From Kuschelorhynchus macadamiae (taxonomy: Eukaryota; Arthropoda; Insecta; Coleoptera; Curculionidae): 64,000 bases of DNA. Below are positions 41,486 through 51,406 of the stretch, one piece after another. Within the stretch, counting starts at the first letter, position 1. Every line of letters begins with the position of its first letter. The stretch lies in NCBI GenBank assembly GCA_030620095.1, contig JAUTXW010001636.1:283038-347037 (forward strand), written 5' to 3'. The position numbers were made by a program, and so were the translations under genes. The notes under the pieces were generated by a model that was not told the origin of the DNA, made no database searches, and saw nothing but the letters and a program-made list of their open reading frames with translations.

Positions 41486-42520
41486 ATGCCGTTTAAGTGT
41501 TGTGCGCCTAACTGCTGGGGTAATTACAAAACCGGACTAAAAGTTCACGTGTCAGTTTCCCGAAAGACAGTGATTTGCAAAAAAAATGGATACGAGCAAT
41601 TCCGCGGGATGATTTAGTGCGCAATAAAAACACTAAAGTGTGTGAGCTACATTTTTCTAAAGGTAGTATAATTTGGGATATTTCAGACCAGGATCCGAGA
41701 ACTGGTAAAATTATTTCAGTACATTTTAAAAAACCCTGATTAAAAGAAAATTCTGTACCAACGGTTTTCCCAAATTGCCCCAATTATTTGTCAAAAATTG
41801 TTCTTGACCGCAAAAGTAAAGATGAAAAAAATAAGAATCTTTATGAACTACATTTTTTGCTAGCCATAGAGCAAAGTAAAGAAGAGTTTAATTTACATAG
41901 AGAGGCTACATGTTTTCAAAGTTTTGAAGAGTTTTTAAAAGTATTTCTAAATTTTAATTTAAGGAAAGGGTGGCTTTCGGTAAAGGATAGAGATAAAATA
42001 ACTTTATTTAAACTTGAATATACTCCTGGTCCCCTAATAACTTGGGCAATTGTTATAAATATAGATTTCAAATTAGAAACATTTTTATATGGTCAATCTG
42101 TTTGTGTTTCAATAACAAATTTAATATCACCATTTTTATCTAGCGGTTTGGATGAAATGACACAATTGACAATATGATGATGTCAATACCCACAAATCTT
42201 GATAGCGACATTCCTGATCCTAGTGAAACTCGTGATTTACACCATACCGGGTCAAGTCAACTCCCCAGTACTAGTGAAACTCCCACAGAAACTACCAATT
42301 CAGATAAAGTTGAGTCTGACAATGACAATATAACTTTTTTTTTTAAATTTGTGACTGATATTATTTTAAAATTCTAAATCTCTCAGAACAGTTAACTTTG
42401 TTAAGTACTTCAGAAGAAAAGTACAGATATTCACCAAGCACCATTGTGTTATGTTCAATTTTGTTTACAATAATATATAAATTTAACGTAAATAAAATAT
42501 ATTATTTTTTTCAAAAAGAA
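41486..42520 (+). pseudogene. THAP-domain protein pseudogene
   Basis: Starts MPFKCCAPNCWGNY, the first Cys pair of a C2CH THAP zinc finger. The rest of the finger (FPKDSDLQKKW, VCELHF, ENSVPTVFP) needs a frame change near 41555 and is cut by TGA at 41737-41739, where the family usually has Arg or Lys before LK. A long mid-section follows to 42175, with two more frame changes before KYRYSPSTIV and the end near 42520. THAP fingers bind DNA and occur in P-element transposases and host regulators. Without introns and with at least four lesions, this is a transposon-derived or retro-copied relic. Confidence 0.75.
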
Positions 42521-43379
42521 TAGGTAATTTTTGGTTTCATTTGACATTTCATGGCTAGAGTGATTCACGAATCATAATGGCCGAATTGCACCCACGGCCA
42601 CTCACGGCTATCTAGATCCAATAAAGTAAGTTAAGCACCTCATAATGTGTTACTTTGAAGGTGAATAGCTCTAAAACTACTGTTCTAGACATGTTATATA
42701 TTTTTAAAAAGAGGACAATGTGGCGCATCTAAAAATTTCAAAATATACAGGGGGTTCCATTTAAAATAACAAAGTTCATGGTTATTTCTATATTTTCAGA
42801 TAGTCATTTGTTTTTGATTTTAGCGCTATGTAAATATTCAGATGAAATCTTAGAACTTTAGTATTAACCACTTTTTTGTATCTTTTGAAATAAAAGATTT
42901 AAAGGGGTGGCAAATTATAAGGAAAAACCCTGTGCATGACATTAAGAAACACTCTGTATGCTCATTTAGAAAGTAGGGTGAAGGGTTGTTTTCTTAAATT
43001 TGAAAGAAAAAAATATTAAGTTTTTTTTTCAGAGTGTCTTTCAAGATTGTCCCTGAACTGTTTGATTTCTATCATGCCTCTGAAAATGAAATTGCCGACA
43101 GGATTCTGTTTAAACATGATTCAGAAGAATGGACTCACTGTCACATAACTGCCTAAACTGTTTTTTTATGTACAAGGTTTTAACATATTCAAATATTTTA
43201 GTCTTTATTAATATAAATGCGAATTAAAATACATATATTGGATTGCTCGATTTTTTTTGCTTTTAATTTTACTCCTATTCTGTATTATAGCATAATCAGT
43301 GGCGTAATACAGAATCGCGACGGGGGTATCCAGTTGGAGGGACGAAAGTCGAAAGTTTATCACTGGCGTCAGGGGCGTG
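42468..43379. repeat. Direct repeat, copy 1 (about 0.9 kb)
   Basis: Runs from ATATATAAATTTAACGTAAATAAAATATATT to CACTGGCGT and matches 45428-46328 almost base for base with scattered small indels. It overlaps the last codons of the THAP pseudogene and is followed directly by the CAGGGGCGTGC end of a hAT. Inside is a smaller element that begins ATATACAGGGGGTTCC and ends AACCCTGTGCATG. Confidence 0.85.
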
Positions 43380-45427
43380 CAATCCATGGAAGCAAGGAAA
43401 GCAGTGCTTCTCCAAAAAAAATTACAAAACATCTTCTAAAATGTAATTTTTGAAATAGGGAACCATTAATTTAGTTTATGTTAAAAATGCTAAAATATTA
43501 TTTTAATTATCAAGCCCATAATAAATGCGGCCTTGACTCGGACCGAGCCACAATGGAAATCGAATAGAACCTATGCGGGCGGCTGGCTTCTCTGCAGCCA
43601 AGTTCTGTATGCTTGATTTCCTGTGAATCGAGCCAGAGGTTATTGAACTTTCCATCGACTGTTTGCAATTTTTGCAATTCAGTCGCGTGCTTTAAGTGGG
43701 GGCGGAAGCTATCGTTGGAGTAGTACTTTGTTTGAACGGCTATCCGTGTGTTGTGTGATACGTACGTCGCGTCGTGCATGGTGCGGTATGGAAGACAATA
43801 ATACGGACGTGGATATGCAAACACCGTCAACTTCGGCTGTCGGTAATAACGTTGAAAATGTTGGAGAATTTAGTAAGTAGAGTGTCTGTGAATGTGTGGT
43901 GTTTGTCTTAATAATAAAAGGAAGGGCAAAACCGCCTATGAAAAATTTAACCACAAAAATGAAAAACTGTATGAGACATTTTTATCCGGAAAAACAATAC
44001 GAACAATTTAAATGGCTAACAGGGTGTGAAAATATAAGTAAATTATTTTGTTGGCCATGTTTACTTTTTGAAAATGAAAAAGGTCTCTGGAATAAAACTG
44101 GTTTTTCCGATTTAAACAATTTTCATAAAGCTGTAAAAAGACACATTATGTCCAAAGCGCATTTGCAGGCCGTCATAAAAGAAAAACTCTTCGGCAAAAC
44201 CAGAATTGAACACACCCTTAATAAACAGTTGGAAATTAGTCACCGCCAACACAATGAACTAGTCGATAAAAATAGGCAAATATTAAGAAGATTTATCGAT
44301 GTTGTTTGTTTTCTCGGACAGCACGAATTGGGATTTAGAGGTCATGACGAAACAAGGGTTTCTTCAAATAGAGGGAATTTTCAAGATTTCCTTAGTTTTA
44401 TGGCTAAATATGATGATTGCTTAAAAAATCATTTAGAGCAGTCTAGCATTTTTCGCGGAACGTCGATTGGACTCCAGAATGATTTAATTTCTGCTGTTGC
44501 AACCATTATTCTAATAAGAATTAAGCAGGAGATTGGCGAGGCGCGGTTCATTGCTATTGTTCTGGACGAAACAACTGATATCACTAATTTTAGCCAATTA
44601 TCTATAGTAATACGCTACGTTAAAACAGACGCTCTTCAAGAGCGATTTTTAGGTTTTAAGAATGTGTCCGAAAATTGTACAGCAGATGCATTATATACCG
44701 TAGTTACTACGTTATTACGTTACTAAAGAAAAAGCTATGATGGAGCTGCAGTGATGGCAGGACAATTAGGGGGTCTGCAAGCTAAAGTTCGAGAAATTTT
44801 TCCAAGTGCTGTGTTTGTCCATTGTTTTGCTCATAAATTGAATTTAGTTTTATCCCAGTCCATCAATCACTTTAAAGAGTGTAAAGTATTTTTCGTTACT
44901 TTAAGTTGCATGGCTGCTTTTTTTTCCAAGTCAACAAAACGTACCCAAGCTTTGGACTCCATTGTCCACAAACGATTGCCCAAAGGAGCTCCTAGTAGGT
45001 GGAACTATAATGGAAGACTTGTGTTAATAGTATCTGAAAATCGTGAATCACTGATTGAACTATTTTGGAATATAATAGAAAATATTGAAACGTGGGACTC
45101 AGAAGCAATAAATAGTTCGAGGGGGTTTTTGGACTGTTTGAAACGAGATTTTAATTTTAATTATTTGTTGAATATATTTTCATACAGACGCCTCTTTTAT
45201 GAAATAATCGATCAAATTCAGCTACAAATAAACTATAGATTTAACGGTTTAAATGATTTTAAATTCCTCGAGCTCTGCAATTTTGATGCATTTAAAGGAA
45301 AAACTTTTCCAGAAGATGCGTTTAAATCTCTTCTTCTTCAAAAATGATCGAAGAATCGAATTACATTACAAATGGGTAAGTTTCTAAAAATTGCTTCCCT
45401 TTCTTAAAATTTCACGTTTAATTTGCT
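43380..45427 (+). mobile_element. hAT transposon 2, right end missing
   Basis: Begins with the hAT-like end CAGGGGCGTGCAATCCATGG. No inverse of it occurs before the second direct repeat, and the transposase lacks its C-terminus, so the right part is lost. Confidence 0.65.
43787..45347 (+). pseudogene. hAT transposase (MYM/DUF4371 type), broken
   Basis: A first exon-like start (MEDNNTDVDMQTPSTS) ends at GTAAGT near 43876. The main part (43896-44726) has the TTF-type finger (FCWPCLLFE, HIMSKAHLQ), DUF4371 (LGQHELGFRGHDETR) and the first catalytic Asp in AIVLDETTDI. After a frameshift near 44727 it continues (44751-45347) with VHCFAHKLNLVLSQS and GAPSRWNYN, then stops before the dimerisation domain. 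It is not functional. Confidence 0.85.
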
Positions 45428-46328
45428 ATAAATATATAAATTTAACGTAAAACGTAAATAAAATATATTATTTTTATTCAAAAAGAAAAGGTAATTTTGG
45501 TTTCATTTGACATTTCATGGCTAGAGTGATTCACGAATCATAATGGCCGAATTGCACCCACGGCCACTCACGGCTACCTAGATCCAATAAAGTAAGTTAA
45601 GCACCTCATGTGTTACTTTGAAGGTGGATAGCTCAAAAACTACTGTTTTAAATATAGACGTTATATATTTTTGAAAAAAGGACAATGAGGTGCATCCAAA
45701 AATTTAAAAATATACAGGGTGTTCCATTTAAAATAACAAAGTGCATGGTTATTTCTATATTTTCCGATGGTCATTTGTTTTTGATTTTAGCGCTATGTAA
45801 ATCTTCAGATGAAATCTTAGAACTTTCGTATTAACCACTTTTTTGTATCTTTTGAAATAAAAGATTTAAAGGGGTGGCAAATTATAAGGAAAAACCCTGT
45901 ACATGACATTAAAAAACACTCTGTATGTTCATTTAGAAAGTAGGGCGAAGGGTTCTTTTCTTAAATTTGAAAGAAAAAATATTAAGTTTTTTTTCAGAGT
46001 GTCTTTCAAGATTGTTCCTGAACTATTTGATTTCTATCATGCCTCTGAAAATGAAATTGCCGGCAGGATTCTGTTTAAACATGATTCAGAAGAATGGACT
46101 CACTGTCACATAACTACATAAACTGATGTTTTTGTGCAAGGTTTTAGCATATTCAAATATTTTAGCCTTTATTAATAAATAATAATTAAAATACATAAAT
46201 AGGATTGCTCCATTTTTTTGCTTTTAATTTTACTCCTATTCTATATTATAGCATAATTACTGGCGTAACATACAGAATCCCGACGGGGTATCCAGTTGGA
46301 AGGACGAACGCCGAAAGTCTATCACTAG
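45428..46328. repeat. Direct repeat, copy 2 (about 0.9 kb)
   Basis: Same blocks as 42468-43379, in the same orientation. It continues at its right end into ATATGTTTCGG, where copy 1 instead runs into hAT 2. The ORF at 45903-46121 is a by-product. The inner element with ends TACAGGGTGTTCC and AACCCTGTA (about 45713-45903) looks like a mariner-type MITE. Confidence 0.85.
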
Positions 46329-46429
46329 CGTATATGTTTCGGATTTTCGTTTAAAAATTCCAAGATGGGTAATCCGGAAGTGGACTAAATTATCAAACAA
46401 AAAAGCATTTGCCCTAATAATATAAAGCA

Positions 46430-46916
46430 GCTATGTCAAACATGCGGCCCAGTGAGGATTTTGCTGCGGCCCAAATCAGTTTTGAAAACAGCCAGATAAT
46501 GCGGCCCGTGAACAAGTTGGATACATAGTGCCATCTATGTTTAGGAGGAGGAACTACACATACTCAACCTATCGATATCTGGCTTGTTCAATGAAATTCT
46601 ATTGCGTAAAAACACAGATGACGCTATCTGAACATTCTGAAAAGAACTCGAGAAATCACAATCCGTGTTCGATTGAATTCAGTCGTTCAGTATTTAGTCA
46701 GTTGTGAGTCAGTTGCGATAGAGTTTCGAGTTGAGTTGCGCACTTATTGTTGCAACACTTAACAGTATTTATTATAATTCATTTCGGAGACAGTTGTGTG
46801 ACAAGTGGAAGTAAGAGGAAACTTGTAGATGAGCATCGTATCTTTGAAGAAAAGTGGGAATTTGAGTTTTTTGCTGTGAAGATAAAGAAAAAATTTTTTG
46901 TTTGATTTGTAATAGT
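46430..46916 (+). pseudogene. hAT (GTF2IRD2-like) 5' fragment
   Basis: AAACATGCGGCCCAGTGAGG and a second GCGGCCC resemble the ends of the hAT group related to GTF2IRD2. The coding start at about 46800 reads KRKLVDEHRIFEEKWEFEFF, the N-terminal signature of that transposase group. It is cut off after about 35 codons, where ACAGGGTGTCCC (46919) and then the Polinton region begin. Confidence 0.65.
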
Positions 46917-47263
46917 ACAGGGTGTCCCATTTTCGTAGGTTTTACGGGGTTTCCAGCTTATGAGTAAGTAGTTATAATAGGGGAGCGCCTCCTCCTCCTC
47001 CTCTTCCTCTCTCTCATGTCCCTCATTCTTAACTTCCTCCCCTTTTATTCTCATTCGCATCATATTTTTTAATTTTTTCTCTTTGTTCTCCCACATTTGA
47101 TTTTGCATTCTTAAGTCTTATAAATAGGTGCATCATGATCATTTTAGTATGCCGAGACACATTTACTAAGCTGTGCTCGAGTTGCGTAAAAAGTTATTTT
47201 TGAATTTTTCCACCAATTTTGTATAAAACAAAAAGAAAAAATGTGTCAAGTAATAAGTGAATT

Positions 47264-47548
47264 ATGTGTAATCGCGAAAAATTAACTACAACTATCAGAC
47301 AGTTAAAAGTTAAATATCTCAATTTCTTTGAAGTGATTTCGAAAGATGAATACACCAAGCTGTTTTATCCACTGAAACGAGATTATTTGGAAGCAATTGA
47401 CTGTTGTGATGATTATTTAGAAGGAATTATAAGCCTTACTACGTTTTTCAATACATTTGGGAACTCATACTTGGTAGGAGAATTAAGCCACCTAATAGAA
47501 TTTATAGGAGAAGATTGCCAATTTATACCTGCTATTATTGCAACCTAA
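47264..47548 (+). CDS. Small helical Polinton protein, paralogue 1 of 3
   Basis: 94 residues, starting MCNREKLTTTIRQ. It shares a pattern with the next two genes: a first helix with aromatic residues, then AIDCCDDYLEG, then about 20 residues to GNSYLVGELSHLIEFI. No signal peptide or membrane segment is seen. It is the first gene of the left plus-strand block, preceded by TATAAAT (47120-47126). The function is not recognised; a small virus-type accessory protein is the best description. Confidence 0.6.
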   Translation: MCNREKLTTTIRQLKVKYLNFFEVISKDEYTKLFYPLKRDYLEAIDCCDDYLEGIISLTTFFNTFGNSYLVGELSHLIEFIGEDCQFIPAIIAT

Positions 47549-47658
47549 AAGAGGTTTCAATTATACGAAGATAAAAAACAGGTATTATCAAAGAAAGTTA
47601 ATCCTATTCGCAAGAGACGTCCCCCTACATATTTAAATTATTATGTTAAATAAATGAA

Positions 47659-47949
47659 ATGGCTGAGTTGCTGATTGCAGTTAAATTATTAGAGGAGAAA
47701 TTTAGTAATCTTTCAAAAACCTATTTCTCATATTGTATGGCAAGTGGTCCGGAGTGGATAGACTTTTATTGTAATCAATCTGAGGAATTCGTAAAGGCTG
47801 CCCTCTGTTGCAACAAATACATTGAAACATTAAATTTTTTTCAACTTATTCAAGATCTAAAAGATATTGGCTTTGGTTACTATTTAAAAGACTTGAAGCA
47901 ATTTATTGACGAGGATACTATTCTTCAAGAAATTGAAAAGGAAGAATAA
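47659..47949 (+). CDS. Small helical Polinton protein, paralogue 2 of 3
   Basis: 96 residues: MAELLIAVKLLEEKFSNL, then AALCCNKYIETLN, then LKDIGFGYYLKDLKQFIDED and an acidic tail. The Cys-rich A-x-C-C-x-x-Y-I/L block and the Y-L-x-x-L-x-x-F-I block match paralogue 1 in order and spacing. It lies 110 bp after paralogue 1 and 17 bp before paralogue 3, so all three may share one transcript. The function is unknown. Confidence 0.65.
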   Translation: MAELLIAVKLLEEKFSNLSKTYFSYCMASGPEWIDFYCNQSEEFVKAALCCNKYIETLNFFQLIQDLKDIGFGYYLKDLKQFIDEDTILQEIEKEE

Positions 47950-47966
47950 ATTTAATAATATTTACA

Positions 47967-48242
47967 ATGGAGCAAATGGTTACTGAAATGTATGAAGAGT
48001 TTATTATATCTGCTGCATACTTCCAATATTTATCAATTGTAGGCGAAGAAGACGCAGAAGCACAAGATTTGTCAGCATATGTTAATAATATAGATCGAAT
48101 GAAACAATGTAAATTAGCCGCTAAATTTTGTAATGATTATTTAAAATATAAAAATGAGTATGAACTTTTAAATGAATTTAGAAAATTAGATTTAAGGTAT
48201 CATATTAATTGTATTCAATCATGGTTGGTTAATGCAAAATAA
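47967..48242 (+). CDS. Small helical Polinton protein, paralogue 3 of 3
   Basis: 91 residues, starting MEQMVTEMYEEFIISAAYF. LAAKFCNDYLKYKNEYELL and LDLRYHINCIQSWLV occupy the positions of the two shared blocks. It is the most diverged of the three; only one Cys of the pair is kept. Its 3' end faces the 48272-48721 gene across 29 bp, so the two blocks converge here. Confidence 0.6.
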   Translation: MEQMVTEMYEEFIISAAYFQYLSIVGEEDAEAQDLSAYVNNIDRMKQCKLAAKFCNDYLKYKNEYELLNEFRKLDLRYHINCIQSWLVNAK

Positions 48243-48271
48243 AAAGGTAATTAAGTTTTTTTTTTATATTT

Positions 48272-48721
48272 TTATTCATTCATAAAACAATTGTCATATA
48301 AAAATAACACATTTGTCAAAGCACACATACAAGGTGATTTTGAATGATAGAAGCATTTTGGTTCCATTCGCTTTAGCGCTGGTTGTTCATCTATTTCAAT
48401 CACATGCTTTTTAGAATATTTCTGTATAAAATCCTTTTTTTCGCTTCCTTTTACAAAAACAAAATCTGCTTTCTTCGTAAGTGTTTCAATTATTTTTGGG
48501 AAATGATGTAATGGAGTAAATCCATTATTCCAATGTATACAATGATAATTTTTCGTTAACCATACCGCCTGCTTGTGACAATCAGGTGAAAGAAACTCCA
48601 TTGGAAAAGGCTTTTTAAAAATGTAATGAGTCATTTCATAACCATCAAAAGCTGCAAGCTCTTTCGGTATAAATTTATTTTTTTCATCTTTGAATCCTTG
48701 AATATCTATAACCAATCTCAT
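48272..48721 (-). CDS. Conserved Polinton protein, last gene of the capsid block
   Basis: 149 residues, starting MRLVIDIQGFKDEKN. I recall related ORFs beginning with a VxDIQGF motif as common in insect Polintons, often with WLTKNYHCIHWNNG and FVFVKGSEKK as here, and a Cys/His-rich end (CFYHSKSPCMC). The DxQ start and internal acidic residues might suggest a nuclease-like fold, but that is inference. Its ATG overlaps the stop of the 41-codon ORF upstream (ATGA), so the two are probably translated from the same transcript. Confidence 0.7.
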   Translation of the reverse strand: MRLVIDIQGFKDEKNKFIPKELAAFDGYEMTHYIFKKPFPMEFLSPDCHKQAVWLTKNYHCIHWNNGFTPLHHFPKIIETLTKKADFVFVKGSEKKDFIQKYSKKHVIEIDEQPALKRMEPKCFYHSKSPCMCALTNVLFLYDNCFMNE

Positions 48722-48843
48722 ATTTTCAAAGCAGCAAATTTTTTAATGAGACTTTTTTTACTTGAATAATTTGCAATTTCTTCTTTCAGTTGATTAATTT
48801 TAAAAATAAATTTTTCAATTTGTAGTTGTAGTTTTGATGTCAT
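48718..48843 (-). CDS. 41-codon coiled-coil ORF
   Basis: Starts MTSKLQLQIEKF and ends in a Lys-rich tail, KKSLIKKFAALKI. Hydrophobic residues spaced 3-4 apart suggest one short helix. It fits tightly between the major capsid gene (69 bp upstream) and the next gene, with a 4-bp ATGA overlap. It is too short to be sure; it may be a small virion or scaffold-like protein. Confidence 0.45.
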   Translation of the reverse strand: MTSKLQLQIEKFIFKINQLKEEIANYSSKKSLIKKFAALKI

Positions 48844-48912
48844 GATTAAAACTAAAAGCTTTTGAAAATTTCTTTAAATTAAATCGAAATATGAAAATAG
48901 TGGGGATAAAGT

Positions 48913-50151
48913 TTATAATTGTTTCACAATTTTAGTAAGAGGGTTGTAGCTAAATAATTTGTCATGTAAAATAAGACAATAAGCAGAAGTATCTTTTTTA
49001 ATTGCATTGTGTGTCTCAAATTCAATTCTCATTACTACGGATCCCGTTTGAATTGTTTCTTTTTGATGGGAGCAATCAATATGTGTAATAGGACTAATGT
49101 TTTTGAATTGTTCAGGATTAAAAATGGGTTCATTTGGAACACCATAATAAGACTGTCTAAAGTTGGCAAACATTTCGTATAAAGCAGAAAATTTGTTTTC
49201 TTCGAAATTTAAGTACAAATCGTGATAAGGATATCTTTCAGAATTTAAATATACTCTAATATTTGACAAGGTAATATTGTCAAATTTACTCATATCTTTA
49301 ACAATTTTCCCTTTTCTGTTTTCTTGAAAGCCAATCACAACATGACGAGGAGCTTCTAGTTTACTAGTTGTTTTTACCGGCCATGTGTGACGGGTTGTTT
49401 CGGTTAGAGAAGAATATTCAACAAGTTCCCAACTCCTGAATCCTATCAATATATCTTTATTTGATTCTAATATTTCTGATAGAGCAAGTTGTTGTGGCAT
49501 ATCAACTAGAATGTGAGGAACTTTCCAATAAATTTTATCGAAAGTAACCAATGGAGTGTCAGGAGCAGTAACAAGGTGTGCCGGATCTTCTTTGAAAATA
49601 ACACCATCTAAATCATCAGTTGATCTAATAAGAACCAATTCCTGTTTCATATTCATAATAATTTTTCTGTAATCTTCAAAAAATCCTAAAAGCATTTTTA
49701 GTGGTATGGATACGGAGAATTTTCCATCATTATCAACTAAAATTGTATCACCTTCTTTCCGATGTGGAAACCAACCTGCATTTTCCAGTTTTAAACTTTC
49801 GTTGGTATTGTGAGAAAGGTAGCTTTTTAAGGTTGATGCTAATCCAACATTTCTTATTGAATCTATAGTAATTCCGTTTAGTTCATAGCGGATTTCTCTG
49901 AACAAAAAGGCTATACCATTGTTAATAAATAGCAATTCTTTCTTATATTTACCTTCTGTATTAGTTAATTTTCCTTCGATATAAAGTAAACTATCTGATG
50001 GTAGAGTGTAAGCATCGAGTTCTTGAATTGGGATCCTTATTTCATCATTGTAATCGAATTTTGAAGAAATATATGGTTGATATGTGTGAAGCTCAGAACT
50101 GACGATGGAATTGTCTACATAAAGCTTTTCGTTTACGTTTAATATGTTCAT
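48913..50151 (-). CDS. Major capsid protein (double jelly-roll)
   Basis: 412 residues, starting MNILNVNEKLYVDNSIV. Length, start, position between the minor capsid and the end of the block, and beta-rich composition (for example IRIPIQELDAYTLPSD, FLFREIRYELNGITID) fit the Polinton major capsid protein, which builds the hexons of an icosahedral shell. No frameshift or stop is seen. The ATG overlaps the TAA of the gene before it (TAATG), so termination-reinitiation is likely. The assignment rests on recognised pattern and synteny rather than a motif. Confidence 0.82.
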   Translation of the reverse strand: MNILNVNEKLYVDNSIVSSELHTYQPYISSKFDYNDEIRIPIQELDAYTLPSDSLLYIEGKLTNTEGKYKKELLFINNGIAFLFREIRYELNGITIDSIRNVGLASTLKSYLSHNTNESLKLENAGWFPHRKEGDTILVDNDGKFSVSIPLKMLLGFFEDYRKIIMNMKQELVLIRSTDDLDGVIFKEDPAHLVTAPDTPLVTFDKIYWKVPHILVDMPQQLALSEILESNKDILIGFRSWELVEYSSLTETTRHTWPVKTTSKLEAPRHVVIGFQENRKGKIVKDMSKFDNITLSNIRVYLNSERYPYHDLYLNFEENKFSALYEMFANFRQSYYGVPNEPIFNPEQFKNISPITHIDCSHQKETIQTGSVVMRIEFETHNAIKKDTSAYCLILHDKLFSYNPLTKIVKQL

Positions 50152-50342
50152 TATTTTAAAACAGTGAAACCCAAGGATGTGAGAAATTTACGATTATCTC
50201 GTCTTAACTTGTTGGTGTTGGATTTGATACTGAACTGTTGTTTAGGCTTTTTCTTTTTATAAGTTTTTACTTTGTTGATAGTAGTAGGGGCAAGTCTCAT
50301 CCCAAGGGCTCTATTATATCTAACTACCATTTTATATTTCAC
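50151..50342 (-). CDS. Small basic protein, likely virion component
   Basis: 63 residues, about one third Lys or Arg (YKKKKPKQQF, NKLRRDNRKF). It starts inside the end of the penton gene (11-bp overlap) and stops on the major capsid ATG. Small basic proteins at this place could be DNA-packing core proteins like those of adenoviruses; this is inference from charge and position. Confidence 0.6.
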   Translation of the reverse strand: MKYKMVVRYNRALGMRLAPTTINKVKTYKKKKPKQQFSIKSNTNKLRRDNRKFLTSLGFTVLK

Positions 50343-51030
50343 TTGTTTGTAAATGTAACCTTACTGTTATAGTTTCTCCTCTAAAACTGATAAGTTCTCC
50401 GTCTTGATCAACTATTTTAACTGTTATATTGTTAATTGCTTTGACGCTAACTGGAAAATACAAAATGGGCAAAGGAGATTCAACTATTTTATACCCTGGA
50501 GCTACAGTTGGATAAAACTGGTGAATAATATGAACAGGTTTACCATTATTGTAAGAACCGACACAAATATTACAGTCAATACAAATAGCATTCACCTTAG
50601 TTATTTTTGCAACATTATCTGATTCTTCCTCTTTCATAGCTTCTAGTATCCTGCTATTAAAACCCAACATTTTTCCTATCGAATCTTCCTTGGTAAAATC
50701 AATTATTCTACTACACATTAAAAAAGTTTTTAGAGTATTAACATTTGCTTTTAAAAGAAAAAAAATTTTTTCATTCGGAAATAAATCTTCTATACTTTCT
50801 CTTATGTATGTTTCTATATCTGTAATGTCATAAGTTCCGTCGGGAATAACAATTACTTTTTTATCTATATAAAATTTATTATATCCTTCTTTTATATTGG
50901 GGATAGTCATAAACGTTTCAAAATCAGCTAAACCCAGGTAATATTGTTTTTCATCCTCTAAATATATGGGCGGATTAAAATCAGCAGACAAAACAGAACT
51001 GTTTCCTGATATGGCAATTGTGGTAGACAT
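50332..51030 (-). CDS. Minor capsid (penton) protein, single jelly-roll
   Basis: 232 residues, starting MSTTIAISGNSSVLSADFNPP. The N-terminal IYLEDEKQYYLGLADFET, the ITDIETYIRESI helix and the beta-rich C-terminus (NNITVKIVDQDGELISFRG) fit the Polinton penton protein at the fivefold vertices. It lies between the protease and the major capsid gene as in other Polintons. The frame is intact. Confidence 0.75.
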   Translation of the reverse strand: MSTTIAISGNSSVLSADFNPPIYLEDEKQYYLGLADFETFMTIPNIKEGYNKFYIDKKVIVIPDGTYDITDIETYIRESIEDLFPNEKIFFLLKANVNTLKTFLMCSRIIDFTKEDSIGKMLGFNSRILEAMKEEESDNVAKITKVNAICIDCNICVGSYNNGKPVHIIHQFYPTVAPGYKIVESPLPILYFPVSVKAINNITVKIVDQDGELISFRGETITVRLHLQTSEI

Positions 51031-51072
51031 TGCAGTTTATTTATGAATGAGATATTACAATAAATAATGAGT

Positions 51073-51354
51073 TTATATATTTTTTTGCAAAAATTTTAGG
51101 GATAGTTGACCACAGTTATATGAATTAAATTTTTGTTTATTTTCATAAGTATAAAATACATCCACTTTGCCATTCGAATTAAAATATTTGAGAAGTTCAA
51201 AAGGTGGTTTTAAATTTCCATAACTATCAAAATATATTACATTTTTGTTATTTTTAATATAAGCAGTCCAATGAGATCCTTTATTTTGTTTTTTATCCAA
51301 ATTTACAATACCACATTCTTTCAGATTAATTTTTTTTGGAAGTTCATCGAGCAT
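51073..51354 (-). CDS. Adenovirus-type cysteine protease (maturation protease)
   Basis: Catalytic residues are in place: His in GSHWTAY, Asp in YFDSYGN, Cys in YNCGQLSLKF. The family (C5/Ulp1-like) cleaves capsid and core precursors during virion maturation. The first ATG (51354) gives 93 residues, but typical sequence (LTNNDIIKY, LLKITGFRGVF) continues upstream in the same frame to about 51440, overlapping the end of the PLA2 gene, with no ATG. A run of nine A on the coding strand sits at that overlap. The true start may be a non-AUG codon or a frameshift from the upstream gene. Confidence 0.85.
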   Translation of the reverse strand: MLDELPKKINLKECGIVNLDKKQNKGSHWTAYIKNNKNVIYFDSYGNLKPPFELLKYFNSNGKVDVFYTYENKQKFNSYNCGQLSLKFLQKNI

Positions 51355-51406
51355 AAAAACACCTCTAAAGCCAGTTATTTTTAACAGCTTTACATATTTA
51401 ATAATA

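Noticed and set aside
45903..46121. ORF inside direct repeat copy 2
   Set aside because: Copy 1 has the frame broken at the same place and nothing protein-like is conserved.
47264..48242. The three small Polinton proteins as death-domain or Bcl-2 relatives
   Set aside because: Helical character and the accessory position suggested it, but no family motif is visible.
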